The translations under genes were made by a program, and so were the position numbers. Below, piece by piece: positions 26,381 to 36,643 of a stretch of DNA of 64,000 bases (position 1 is its first letter; each line of letters opens with the position of its first letter). Under the pieces are notes generated by a model. It was not told the DNA's origin and did not search any database. It saw nothing but the letters and a program-made list of their open reading frames with translations. The DNA is from Enteractinococcus helveticum (GTDB lineage Bacteria; Actinomycetota; Actinomycetes; Actinomycetales; Micrococcaceae): NCBI RefSeq assembly GCF_020742345.1, contig NZ_DYXC01000098.1, positions 1 to 64,000 on the forward strand, read 5' to 3'.

Positions 26381-26410
26381 ATTATATAAATGTTTTATAC
26401 ATATTTGCAA
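26381..26410 (-). promoter_or_regulatory. marR promoter with overlapping operator
   Basis: On the minus strand TTGCAA (26410-26405) and TATAAT (26386-26381) are 18 bp apart. The dyad TATATAAA-TGT-TTTATACA (26383-26401, 7 of 8 positions paired) fills the spacer and -10 box, the usual place of a MarR operator. The ATG at 26374 is where transcription should begin. Confidence 0.72.
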
Positions 26411-26422
26411 GCGTCGAAGAAA

Positions 26423-26449
26423 TTAGCACTCTATTTGACCAAGTGCTAA
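26423..26449 (+). promoter_or_regulatory. CIRCE element 1 (HrcA operator) of groESL
   Basis: TTAGCACTC (26423-26431), a 9-base spacer and AAGTGCTAA (26441-26449) match the CIRCE consensus TTAGCACTC-N9-GAGTGCTAA at 17 of 18 positions. HrcA repressor binds it. hrcA itself is not in the window. Confidence 0.92.
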
Positions 26450-26463
26450 ACGGCGAATACAGT
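26435..26463 (+). promoter_or_regulatory. groES: groESL promoter
   Basis: TTGACC (26435-26440) and TACAGT (26458-26463) are 17 bp apart. The -35 box lies in the spacer of CIRCE 1, and CIRCE 2 begins about where transcription should start, so HrcA would block polymerase at both ends. Confidence 0.6.
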
Positions 26464-26469
26464 TGGAAA

Positions 26470-26496
26470 TTGGCACCCGCGGCATGCGAGTGCTAA
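26470..26496 (+). promoter_or_regulatory. CIRCE element 2 (degenerate left half)
   Basis: TTGGCACCC (26470-26478), nine bases, and GAGTGCTAA (26488-26496). The right half is perfect, the left half 7 of 9. The spacing equals that of element 1, 47 bp upstream. Confidence 0.8.
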
Positions 26497-26589
26497 GCCT
26501 TTAGGTTCCAGCCATCCGGCACCCGCGACGACGGTTGGCTTGCCCGGCACATTGAACAATATTTACCTTTTACTTAGTAGGAGAGATTC

Positions 26590-26886
26590 ATGGCTGTCTC
26601 CATCAAGCCTCTAGAGGACCGTATCGTAGTTGAACCACTGGCCGCCGAGCAGACCACTGCTTCGGGCCTTGTTATTCCTGACACCGCTCAGGAAAAACCA
26701 CAGGAAGGCAAAGTTGTCGCAGTAGGCCCGGGCCGCGTTGCTGACAACGGCGAACGTATCACCGTTGACGTTGCTGAAGGCGACGTCGTGCTGTTCTCCA
26801 AATACGGTGGCACCGAAGTCAAATACGGTGGCCAGGAATTCTTAGTCCTGTCCGCTCGTGACGTGCTGGCCGTCATCGAAAAATAA
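26590..26886 (+). CDS. groES: Co-chaperonin GroES
   Basis: GroES caps the GroEL barrel during protein folding. The 98-residue product has IKPLEDRIVVEPL at the start, the mobile loop around AEQTTASGLVIPDTAQEKPQEG that docks onto GroEL, and KYGGTEVKYGGQEFLVL near the end, all standard. TAGGAGAG precedes the ATG. It heads the groESL operon controlled by two CIRCE elements. Confidence 0.97.
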   Translation: MAVSIKPLEDRIVVEPLAAEQTTASGLVIPDTAQEKPQEGKVVAVGPGRVADNGERITVDVAEGDVVLFSKYGGTEVKYGGQEFLVLSARDVLAVIEK

Positions 26887-26936
26887 GTCTGACACTTCGC
26901 TAAGCATTTTTCGAAACGAACTACGAAGGAGAACAG

Positions 26937-28529
<1,593 letters not shown>

Positions 28530-28555
28530 GTCCTCCTACGTCTTAGCGATCAGTC

Positions 28556-28588
28556 AAAACCTCCGCTCGATTTTCGGGCGGAGGTTTT
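28556..28588 (+). terminator. Terminator after groESL
   Basis: AAAACCTCCGC (28556-28566) pairs perfectly with GCGGAGGTTTT (28578-28588) across an 11-base loop. The stem ends in T residues and the following bases (TTTTGTTG) are U-rich. Confidence 0.88.
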
Positions 28589-28667
28589 GTTGTCAAACCA
28601 GACTGTTTGACCATGTAGGATCGAGCATGCCAAAGATCTGTGCGAACTTCAAAGGAGATTGTTGACG

Positions 28668-30083
28668 TTGTCTATTCGCAGCTGGAAAACCGTACTCGCG
28701 AGTGTCTTCGCGGCAAGTCTGACCGTAACTGGTTGCTCGAATGCGGATGACTCGACCACATCCTCTGATGAAACACAATCCACACCTCAAGAAGCCGCAA
28801 CTGAGGTGGTTGACATTGCCACGGAGACTCCGGCTGGCGAAGAATCCCAACGTATCGTTGATCTGTTGAATGCCGAAGAAGATACCACCGCCGAAGACTG
28901 GGAAGCAACATTGCACCCAAGCTTCACCGAAGAAGTCTCTGTTGCAGAGCTGGTGGAGCTTTTCAACCAGAATCTTCGCCCAGCTCAACCATTCACTGTG
29001 ACCAACTACGACGGCGGTGACCGCCAGGCTGTGACCACCCTGACCAGTCCAATATCCGATCCAATCGAAATGACAGTCTCCGTGGATACGGATTCGCTCA
29101 TTACGGGCCTCTTCTTTGGCCCAAGTACTGACGGTTGAAGAGCTCCGGCGTCGCTGGAGGACTGGAGCGAACTTCTCGATGATTTTCCTGCCACAGTCCA
29201 TGCGTTAATCACGCCAGCGGATGCCATAGATTCTCCAGAGGCCGCCGTGCTGGCACACGGTGCTGATGAACCCGCCCCGCTAGGTTCCATCTTTAAGCTC
29301 TATGTCCTGCTGGCTGTAGCCGACGCCGTCGAAGGCGGCGATCTTGACTGGGGGACGGTACTGACGGTGTCGCCCCAGAATCGCAGCTTGCCATCCGGTG
29401 AACTCCAAGACGCCCCCGATGGTACACAGGTGACAGTGATAGAAGCCGCTACGAAGATGATCGAGATCAGCGACAACACCGCGACCGATGTGCTCATCCA
29501 GGCGGTCGGGAGACAAGCCGTTGAGGATGCCGTTGTTCAAGCTGGTCACCACGACCCTGCGTTGATGTGGCCCTTTGTCTCGACTCGAGAACTCTTTCAA
29601 ATCGGTTGGGGCGATCCCGCATATTTAGAAATCTGGCAAAACGGAAACCAGGACGAACAGTACGCGTTATTGGAGCAGCTGGAACATCAGTCGATCAGTC
29701 CCCATGATATTGCTGTCGGTGGTGACCCACTGTGGCCACAGGGTGTGGATTGGTACGCTTCGGCGCGAGATATCGCCTCGGTGCACGTGGCATTACAACA
29801 ACACGACGACGCCACAGTGCGTGAGATTCTAAGCCAGAACCCCGGTGTAAACCAGGATGCATGGGATTATGTGGGATATAAAGGCGGATCATCCTTAGGG
29901 GTGCTTACCGGCAGTTGGTATCTGGAAGATGCCGACGGTGAGGGATATGTGGTGGTCATCCAGGCCAACACCGATGAGCCTGCCGGAATCAGTACGAAAT
30001 CCCACGCGCAGTTCTTTCAGCTCGCATCTTCGGCTATTGAATTGACGTATGACCCCAGGCCAGCTGGAATTAGCCAGGACTGA
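28668..30083 (+). pseudogene. Beta-lactamase-like lipoprotein gene with in-frame TGA
   Basis: One reading frame from TTG 28668 (behind AAAGGAGA) to TGA 30081-30083 is broken only by TGA at 29136-29138. The first part encodes a lipoprotein signal ending VTGC (Cys23), a Thr/Glu-rich linker and an NTF2-like domain (HPSFTEEVSVAELVELF). The second part is a serine beta-lactamase/penicillin-binding fold with SIFK as SxxK, SDN in EISDNTAT, and KGG in GYKGGSSLG. This two-domain layout resembles ORF12-like serine hydrolases of actinobacteria. All catalytic motifs are intact, so the stop may be recent, an error, or read through. Reinitiation at GTG 29247 (after AGAGG) would give a 278-residue hydrolase without a signal. 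Confidence 0.78.
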
Positions 30084-30141
30084 GCCTTGAGTTCCATATC
30101 CTATTCGCATACCCAGAGTTCTTCCCGGAGATCGTGTTGGG

Positions 30142-30174
30142 GTGGTGCGCCACCGTTAAGTGATGACGCACCAC
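30142..30174. terminator. Hairpin between the hydrolase and HNH genes
   Basis: GTGGTGCG (30142-30149) pairs with CGCACCAC (30167-30174) over a 17-base loop, between convergent genes. No T-tract on either strand, so a terminator role is tentative. Confidence 0.35.
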
Positions 30175-30256
30175 GTGCCTGGTGTCCAGGATGTTTTCGC
30201 AGCGTGACCACGAGAGGTTCACTTCCCAGCGCTAGGTCGGCGAGGGCAGGTTGAGA

Positions 30257-31576
30257 TCAGGCCGCGGTGGCCCAGGCGATGTCGATTGCGCCGAGTGGTG
30301 GTGGGTCGCTGTTCCAGTGTTTGATCTCGGCTAATGGTGGCCGGGTCTCCACGGTGTAGGAGTGTCCGGTTGGGGTGGTGACGGTGAGTTCATCTGGGGT
30401 GCCGGTGTAGGTCCATCCGCGGTTTTCTTTGCGCTGGTTACAGCGTCGACAGAGCCCGGTGGCATTGGTCCAACCGGTAGCCCCTCCGTCAGCCCAACGG
30501 ATGCGATGATCAGATTCTTGGCACGGGCCGTTACACCATGGGGTGGCACAGGTGTCCTCACGAATTTTCAGCATCTTGGCCAGCCCGTCGGGGAAGCGGC
30601 GGGCTCGGGAGTCCATGGCCACCAGCTGCCCATCGGTGGGCCGGGTGTAGAGCCGGCGGAAAAACTTTGCCGCGTGGGGATCAGCTAGCCAGTCTTTAAC
30701 CGTGCCGGCTGGCAGGGGGCCTTCGCCCAGTAACCAGGCGGGCAGATCATCAACGCCGAAGAATGTGGTGTCGTGCATGACCACAACAACTTCGGCTCTG
30801 ACCCCATCGGCGGTGGTTTGACCGGTGAGCAGCTCGACGAAGAGATCGGCCATGACCTGATCCCGGGTCAAGGGTTCCCCGTGCTCATCGAGGGCCGCAC
30901 CCGCGGAGATGCGTTTGTCCGTGAGTTGTTTGATCGTGTCCATCACCGCTAGGCCTTGGTGGGTGGGCAGTTCGGCGGTGACATACACCAACCCATCGCC
31001 GGCCGGATCCAGACAGACGCGCCGCTTGCGTTTATTCTCTGCTGCCCGGGCCTCAGCGGCCGCCCGGTCTAACCGGTAGGCGTGGCCTTGGATAAGTCGA
31101 CGCAACTGGGAAGTGGAGGCCTTACCCAACCGGTGGGCAATGGCCGCATCAATCTCGCGACGATGGGCTTCGGCAAGATGGCTGGTTTGTTCGGCGACCA
31201 CCCGGGCGTGGTATTCACTGACCCGGCCCGCGTTCAACGCCGCGAAGGTCTGCGGTAACACGGTGGTCAATGCCGTGGCCGTATAGGTCAGGGCTGCCCC
31301 CACATACGGGGATTCCCCGCGAGCCAACCCCACTTCTGCTTCAATGCCTTTGAGGCGATCGGAGGTCGGGACCCGCAAGGCGGCCTCATCAGCTTCGCGG
31401 TAGTCCACAAACCTGGACGTGGTCTGTGCTTTATCGCCGGCCAGCATCCTGGTGGCTTGCTCCACCAACTGGAGCCGATCAATACAAGACTCCTGGGAAT
31501 CAGGATCCGGCAACGAACTCAGCAGCGCCATCGCCCGCTGCACCGCGTTTCCTGCTGCCACATCCTGTGTATCCAT
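30257..31576 (-). CDS. DUF222 / HNH endonuclease domain protein
   Basis: This 439-residue protein is of the actinobacterial DUF222-HNH type (13E12-repeat-like in mycobacteria). The N-terminal two-thirds is helical and Ala/Arg-rich (LQLVEQATRMLAGDKAQTTSRF, AARAAENKRKRRVCLDP). The C-terminus has a complete HNH nuclease: CATPWCNGPCQESDHRIRWADGG with the metal-binding cysteines and His, and TNATGLCRRCNQRKENRGW. Such genes are multicopy and variable in actinobacterial genomes, and some are tied to mobile DNA, but their function is unknown. It stands alone and runs against its neighbours. The ATG at 31576 lacks a strong Shine-Dalgarno sequence. Confidence 0.86.
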   Translation of the reverse strand: MDTQDVAAGNAVQRAMALLSSLPDPDSQESCIDRLQLVEQATRMLAGDKAQTTSRFVDYREADEAALRVPTSDRLKGIEAEVGLARGESPYVGAALTYTATALTTVLPQTFAALNAGRVSEYHARVVAEQTSHLAEAHRREIDAAIAHRLGKASTSQLRRLIQGHAYRLDRAAAEARAAENKRKRRVCLDPAGDGLVYVTAELPTHQGLAVMDTIKQLTDKRISAGAALDEHGEPLTRDQVMADLFVELLTGQTTADGVRAEVVVVMHDTTFFGVDDLPAWLLGEGPLPAGTVKDWLADPHAAKFFRRLYTRPTDGQLVAMDSRARRFPDGLAKMLKIREDTCATPWCNGPCQESDHRIRWADGGATGWTNATGLCRRCNQRKENRGWTYTGTPDELTVTTPTGHSYTVETRPPLAEIKHWNSDPPPLGAIDIAWATAA

Positions 31577-31891
31577 ATCCCCATCCTAGTCAGAGGGTAG
31601 GACATGGTAAGCCCCAATCACCCACAATGTGGACAACCGCCCCTCACCACCACAGCTGTGGAAACCGCTACTATTGGCTATCCCGAAATTGTTGTTATAG
31701 AACAGGATCTTGTGGCGCTAAGAGTGAATTCAGACATGTGGGAGATGGCCGTCGATAGGTTAAATACTTGCTTATACGTCGGGATGACGTCTGCTAAGGA
31801 TGTAAGAGTCAATGACCTCGTTGTTTGCCGATATTGTTTCGGAGGTGATCAATGCCTCTTGATCCTAAGGCTCCTAAAGTTCTCAAACACT
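31577..31891. other. Intergenic region between the HNH and gcv genes
   Basis: About 315 bases between divergent genes. A 102-codon plus-strand frame (31604-31912) runs into the gcv promoter palindrome and has no recognisable family, so it is not called. No RNA gene was recognised here. Confidence 0.5.
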
Positions 31892-31922
31892 ATGCTTCGG
31901 GCTATACTGTGACCCGAAGCAT
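31880..31922 (+). promoter_or_regulatory. gcv promoter with a palindrome around the -10 box
   Basis: ATGCTTCGGG (31892-31901) and CCCGAAGCAT (31913-31922) form a perfect 10-bp dyad with 11 bases between. The centre holds TATACT (31903-31908), a good -10 box, and TTCTCA (31880-31885) lies 17 bp upstream as a weak -35. A protein dimer bound here would cover the promoter core. Transcription would begin near 31915, just before the glycine riboswitch. Confidence 0.62.
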
Positions 31923-31948
31923 AAAAGAATACATAGGCCGTAGACAGT

Positions 31949-32114
31949 AAGCGGGAGAGCCCACGTCAAGTGGGCACCGACGGTGCAACATCCTCCCCAG
32001 GAATCTCTCAGGTATCCCAACCGCTTGCTTCAGGCAGATCTGGAAAGTAGTCGAAATATCGACTCACCGACGGGGCAACCAGGAGACTGGCAAACTCTCA
32101 GGTCAGTAACAGAT
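31949..32114 (+). ncRNA. Tandem glycine riboswitch upstream of gcvPTH
   Basis: Two glycine aptamers lie in series. Aptamer 1 (31949-32026) has closing stem AAGCGG/CCGCTT, the core GGGAGAG, CACCGACGGTGCAA and CTCTCAGG. Aptamer 2 (about 32038-32114) has stem ATCTG/CAGAT, a second CACCGACGGGGCAA and again CTCTCAGG. The paired CCGACGG.GCAA and CTCTCAGG elements are the consensus of the gcvT RNA family. In Gram-positive bacteria it switches the glycine cleavage operon on when glycine is high. The expression platform before the gcvP ribosome-binding site was not resolved. Confidence 0.95.
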
Positions 32115-32163
32115 GGGGAGGGGTACAGCGGATTCATCTATCCACACACACCCAAGGAGACCC

Positions 32164-34998
32164 ATGACCGTTTACGATCTTTCCAAATTCGGCCATCGAC
32201 ATCTCGGCCCCCGTCAATCCGGTGTCGAGGAGATGCTGGAAGCTCTAGGCTATGACAGCCTGGATGCATTGACCACTGCGGCAATGCCGGCAAATATTGT
32301 TCAAGAAGAGCCGTTGGACCTGCCCGAGCCATTGACTGAAACTCAAACCCAGGCTCGCCTGCGTGAACTCGCTTCAAAGAACACACTGAAACGATCCATG
32401 ATCGGTCAGGGGTTCTATGACACGATCACTCCGGCAGTTATCCGTCGCAATGTCACCGAAAATCCCGGGTGGTACACCGCTTACACGCCCTACCAGCCAG
32501 AGATTTCTCAGGGACGACTCGAAGCCCTACTGAACTTCCAGACGATGGTTTCGGATCTGACCGGCATGGAAATCGCCAACGCGTCGTTGCTGGATGAATC
32601 ATCTGCAGCAGCCGAAGCCGTCCTGATGATGCGCCGCGCCAACCGCAAACATGCCAACGATCCCGTTGTGATCGATAAGAATATTTTCCCGCAGACCCTG
32701 GCCGTCGTCCTGGGCCACACTCGTCCACTGGGGATTGAAACTATCCTGGTGGATCTGGCAACCGAAGGACTACCCGAAGGTGACATCTGTGGTGTCATTG
32801 TCCAGCAACCCGGTAACGATGGTGCCATTGCCAACCACCAGAGGGTCTTTGACGAAGCCAAAGAACGCGGCGCGATGATCAGCGTGATCGCCGATCTGTT
32901 GTCGCTGACCATGATCACCCCACCCGGTGAACAAGGTGCCGATATCGCCGTAGGAACGACGCAGCGATTCGGGGTTCCGTTATTCTACGGTGGACCCCAC
33001 GCCGCCTACATGGCAACCCATGAACGCCTGGTCCGTCAGATGCCAGGTCGTCTGGTTGGTGTTTCAAAAGACGCCAACGGCATGCCAGCCTACCGACTGG
33101 CCCTGCAAACTCGTGAACAACACATCCGCCGTGAAAAGGCGACCTCAAATATCTGTACCGCCCAGGCGTTGCTGGCAGTCATGGCCGGTATGTATGGGGT
33201 CTACCACGGCCCAGAAGGTGTCACCGAGATCGCCAACCGTACGCACACGATGGCCGCCCGACTGGCCGCATCACTGCGCGACGCCGGCTACGAACTAGCA
33301 GCCGAACACTTCTTCGACACGGTTGTCGTGACCGTCAAAGACGTTGAGGGGACCATGGCCAAAGCGGTGGGTGCCGGATACAACCTGCGTCGCTTCTCTA
33401 ACAACCAGGTTGGTATCTCAACCGATGAGACCACAACCGAAGCAGACATTAAGGCGGTGGCTGAGGTCTTTGGCGCCACCCTGGTCGAAACAGCTGATTC
33501 AGCCATCCAAGCCGAGCTGGTGCGTGAATCTGAGTTCATGACCCATGAAATTTTCAACACCATCCGATCCGAAACCGCCATGATGCGTTACTGTCGTCGT
33601 CTGGCAGATCGCGATTTGGCGCTGGATCGCACGATGATTCCACTTGGGTCCTGCACTATGAAACTCAACGCGGCCGCCGAGATGGAAGCTATTACCTGGC
33701 CGGAACTGGCCGGTATTCACCCGTATGCGCCAAATGATCAGGCCACCGGTTGGATTGAACTGATCAAGGATCTGGAATCCAAATTGGAAGCCATTACCGG
33801 TTATGCGGCCGTATCACTGCAGCCCAATGCCGGCTCGGTTGGTGAATATGCTGGCCTGCTGGCCATCCGCCACTACCTGTTGGACAAGGGCGAAGACGAC
33901 CGCGATATCTGCATCATCCCGGCCTCGGCCCACGGCACTAACGCCGCATCGGCTGTACTTGCCGGACTACAAGTCATCGTGGTCAAAACAGCCGAGGACG
34001 GTTCGATTGACTCGACCCATCTTGATGAGGTCCTCGACAAGCACGGTGACCGCATCGCCGCGATTATGGTCACCTATCCCTCTACTGCGGGCATCTACGA
34101 CACCGACGTCGTCGAGATTTGCGAAAAAGTCCACAACGTTGGCGGACAAGTCTACATCGACGGGGCAAACCTCAACGCGCTGGTTGGGTTGGCACAACCG
34201 GGTAAATTCGGAGGCGACGTTTCGCACCTGAACCTGCACAAGACCTTCGCGATCCCACACGGTGGTGGCGGTCCAGGCGTTGGCCCGGTCTGTGTTGCCG
34301 AACATCTGGCACCATATTTGCCAGCTGACCCCAATCACGAACTGTCACAGAGCGCGACCCCGGTTGCCTCAACCCGATACGGTTCGGCAGGCGTACTGCC
34401 GATCACCTGGGCTTACATCACCATGATGGGTGCTGACGCGCTGAAAGAGGCCACCCAGGTTGCCGTGGCTTCAGCAAACTACCTGGCCCATCGACTGAAA
34501 GATCACTACCCGGTGCTCTACACCGGCTTGAATGATCTGGTGGCCCACGAGTGCATTCTGGATCTGCGTGAGATCACCAAAAATACCGGGGTTACCGCAG
34601 AAGATGTGGCCAAACGTCTGATGGACTTTGGATTCCATGCGCCAACTATGGCCTTCCCGGTACCCGGGACTCTGATGGTGGAGCCGACCGAATCTGAAGA
34701 CATGGACGAACTAGAACGGTTTATTACCGCGATGGTGACCATCCGTGAAGAAATTGCGGAAATTGAACACGGCAAGATCGCCGTCGAAGACTCCGCACTG
34801 CGCTACGCACCACACCCGGTGGCTGATGTGGTCAGCTCCGACTGGGACCGTGCTTACTCGGTAGAACAAGCTGCCTTCCCGGTACCTGAATTGCAAGTGG
34901 ATAAATATTTCACCCCGGTTTCACGTATCGACCAGGCCGGTGGCGACCGCAACCTGGTGTGCTCGTGCCCGCCACCAGAAGCTTTTGAATTGCAGTAG
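32164..34998 (+). CDS. gcvP: Glycine dehydrogenase (decarboxylating), GcvP
   Basis: GcvP is the pyridoxal-phosphate P-protein of the glycine cleavage system; it decarboxylates glycine and passes the aminomethyl group to GcvH. From ATG 32164 (behind AAGGAGA) it is 944 residues, the full single-chain form. FGHRHLGPR opens the first half, and the second half has the cofactor lysine in LNLHKTFAIPHGGGGPG, with SAHGTNAAS and DGANLNALVG before it. A longer frame from 32113 would translate the riboswitch tail and is rejected. gcvT follows after 12 bases. Confidence 0.97.
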   Translation: MTVYDLSKFGHRHLGPRQSGVEEMLEALGYDSLDALTTAAMPANIVQEEPLDLPEPLTETQTQARLRELASKNTLKRSMIGQGFYDTITPAVIRRNVTENPGWYTAYTPYQPEISQGRLEALLNFQTMVSDLTGMEIANASLLDESSAAAEAVLMMRRANRKHANDPVVIDKNIFPQTLAVVLGHTRPLGIETILVDLATEGLPEGDICGVIVQQPGNDGAIANHQRVFDEAKERGAMISVIADLLSLTMITPPGEQGADIAVGTTQRFGVPLFYGGPHAAYMATHERLVRQMPGRLVGVSKDANGMPAYRLALQTREQHIRREKATSNICTAQALLAVMAGMYGVYHGPEGVTEIANRTHTMAARLAASLRDAGYELAAEHFFDTVVVTVKDVEGTMAKAVGAGYNLRRFSNNQVGISTDETTTEADIKAVAEVFGATLVETADSAIQAELVRESEFMTHEIFNTIRSETAMMRYCRRLADRDLALDRTMIPLGSCTMKLNAAAEMEAITWPELAGIHPYAPNDQATGWIELIKDLESKLEAITGYAAVSLQPNAGSVGEYAGLLAIRHYLLDKGEDDRDICIIPASAHGTNAASAVLAGLQVIVVKTAEDGSIDSTHLDEVLDKHGDRIAAIMVTYPSTAGIYDTDVVEICEKVHNVGGQVYIDGANLNALVGLAQPGKFGGDVSHLNLHKTFAIPHGGGGPGVGPVCVAEHLAPYLPADPNHELSQSATPVASTRYGSAGVLPITWAYITMMGADALKEATQVAVASANYLAHRLKDHYPVLYTGLNDLVAHECILDLREITKNTGVTAEDVAKRLMDFGFHAPTMAFPVPGTLMVEPTESEDMDELERFITAMVTIREEIAEIEHGKIAVEDSALRYAPHPVADVVSSDWDRAYSVEQAAFPVPELQVDKYFTPVSRIDQAGGDRNLVCSCPPPEAFELQ

Positions 34999-35010
34999 GA
35001 GTCTGACCAG

Positions 35011-36111
35011 ATGACGTTGAAAACCACGCCATTATTTGAAGCACATGAGGCACTGGGTGCCAGCTTTACCGATTTCAATGGCTGGAATATGCCGCTGAAA
35101 TATTCTTCCGAGATGACCGAGCACAAAGCGGTTCGCGAGGCCGTAGGTATCTTTGATCTCTCCCACATGGGCGAAGTGTTTATTTCCGGTACCGACGCCG
35201 TCAAAGGCCTCAACACGGCTCTGGCTGGAGACTTCTCCAAGATGAGCATTGGCCGTGCCAAATACACGGTCATGCTCACTGAAGAAGGCACCATTCTGGA
35301 TGACTTGATTGTCTACCGGCTGGGCGAAGACCGCTATCTGATGGTTCCAAACGCGGGCAATGCACAAGCTGTCTCCGATGCGGTGGTGGCTCGTACCGAG
35401 GGTATGGAGGTGACAATTGTCGATGCCACCGCAGATCTTTCCCTGGTTGGTATTCAGGGCCCCAAAGCAGCTGATGTGGTAGCCGCTCTGGGGGAAGATT
35501 TCGCGGCGGCAGCCACCTCGTTGACAAACTATCGGGTTACCGAAATCCTGGTCAATGGCAATGACTGGATCCTCGCTCGCACCGGCTACACCGGGGAAGA
35601 TGGTTTTGAAATCATCACCCCTAATGCCGACATCGCCCAACTCTGGGAGCGGATCTTTAGCCTGGACATTGGTGTGGAGATCACCCCGTGCGGGCTGGCC
35701 AGCCGTGACTCGCTGCGGTTGGAAGCCGGTATGCCACTCTACGGTAATGAGCTGTCGACCGAACGCACGCCGTTTGATGCCGGCATGGGTCGCATCGTGT
35801 CATTTGAGAAACCGGAACACTTCGTTGGTCGCACCGCCCTGGAACCGCTGCGGGAACAGACCCCACGGCAGGTTCTCATCGGTCTGACCAGTGATCAACG
35901 CCGTGCAGCTCGTAGCGGCTCCGAAATCCTGGTAGATGGCAAGACCGTGGGTGTTATCACCTCCGGTATTCCATCGCCCACCCTGTCCAAACCGGTAGCG
36001 CTGGGTTATATTGATGCAGCCCACGCGGACCTCGACACGCAAGTCGATGTTGATGTCCGTGGCAAAGCGCTTCCGTTTGTCATCACCAAAACGCCCTTTT
36101 ACTCTCGCTAA
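35011..36111 (+). CDS. gcvT: Aminomethyltransferase GcvT
   Basis: GcvT (T-protein) releases ammonia from the aminomethyl-lipoyl arm and forms 5,10-methylene-tetrahydrofolate. The 366-residue product has the family landmarks: GWNMPLKYSSEMTEHKAVREA near the start, FDLSHMGEV, the folate-binding RTGYTGEDGFEI with its catalytic-region Asp, and LRLEAGMPLYGNEL. It sits 12 bases after gcvP and 21 before gcvH, all in one operon under the glycine riboswitch. Confidence 0.96.
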   Translation: MTLKTTPLFEAHEALGASFTDFNGWNMPLKYSSEMTEHKAVREAVGIFDLSHMGEVFISGTDAVKGLNTALAGDFSKMSIGRAKYTVMLTEEGTILDDLIVYRLGEDRYLMVPNAGNAQAVSDAVVARTEGMEVTIVDATADLSLVGIQGPKAADVVAALGEDFAAAATSLTNYRVTEILVNGNDWILARTGYTGEDGFEIITPNADIAQLWERIFSLDIGVEITPCGLASRDSLRLEAGMPLYGNELSTERTPFDAGMGRIVSFEKPEHFVGRTALEPLREQTPRQVLIGLTSDQRRAARSGSEILVDGKTVGVITSGIPSPTLSKPVALGYIDAAHADLDTQVDVDVRGKALPFVITKTPFYSR

Positions 36112-36132
36112 CACCAAACAGAAGGACACCTC

Positions 36133-36513
36133 ATGACCGTTGTAAAATCTGATCTGCGCTACTCAGCCGAACACGAATGGCTCAATGACGAAGACCCGGT
36201 TCGTATTGGCATTACCGCATATGCCGCCGACCAACTCGGCGACGTCGTCTTTGCCGAACTTCCCGAAGCCGGCGACACTGTTACCGCCGGTGAAGTCTGC
36301 GGCGAACTGGAATCGACCAAATCAGTCTCAGAACTGTACTCACCGGTTACCGGAACTGTCGTTGAAGTCAACGAAGATGTCATCCAGAACCCGGAACGTA
36401 TTAACGAAGAGCCATACGGGGCAGGCTGGTTGTTTACCGTCGATGTCACCGAAGAAGGCGAGCTCCTCACCCCGGAGCAATACGCTGAACAAACCGGAGC
36501 CTCTGTAGAATAA
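36133..36513 (+). CDS. gcvH: Glycine cleavage system H protein
   Basis: GcvH carries the lipoyl arm between GcvP, GcvT and lipoamide dehydrogenase. The 126-residue product has the lipoylated Lys in ELESTKSVSELYSP, YSAEHEW at the start, GDVVFAELPEAGDTV, and NEEPYGAGWLF, as in all H proteins. AGAAGGACA precedes the ATG. The L protein and the lipoyl synthesis genes are not in the window. Confidence 0.96.
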   Translation: MTVVKSDLRYSAEHEWLNDEDPVRIGITAYAADQLGDVVFAELPEAGDTVTAGEVCGELESTKSVSELYSPVTGTVVEVNEDVIQNPERINEEPYGAGWLFTVDVTEEGELLTPEQYAEQTGASVE

Positions 36514-36643
36514 TCTGCACTGAAATGGCCCGGGAGTGTTCACGGTCTGCGATGAAATGCCGCCCACGGCGACGTTCGGAATAATCGCACCGGTAGAGCC
36601 CTTATTATAGAAAGCAACGGCTTTCTTGAAAGGGTAGTATCCA

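Noticed and set aside
29136..29138. Selenocysteine or other programmed recoding at the in-frame TGA
   Set aside because: The position is a linker rather than a catalytic site, no selenocysteine hairpin is apparent after the TGA, and families of this type have no selenoproteins.
31604..31912. 102-codon open frame upstream of the gcv operon
   Set aside because: It overlaps the palindrome and promoter of gcvP and has no recognisable product.
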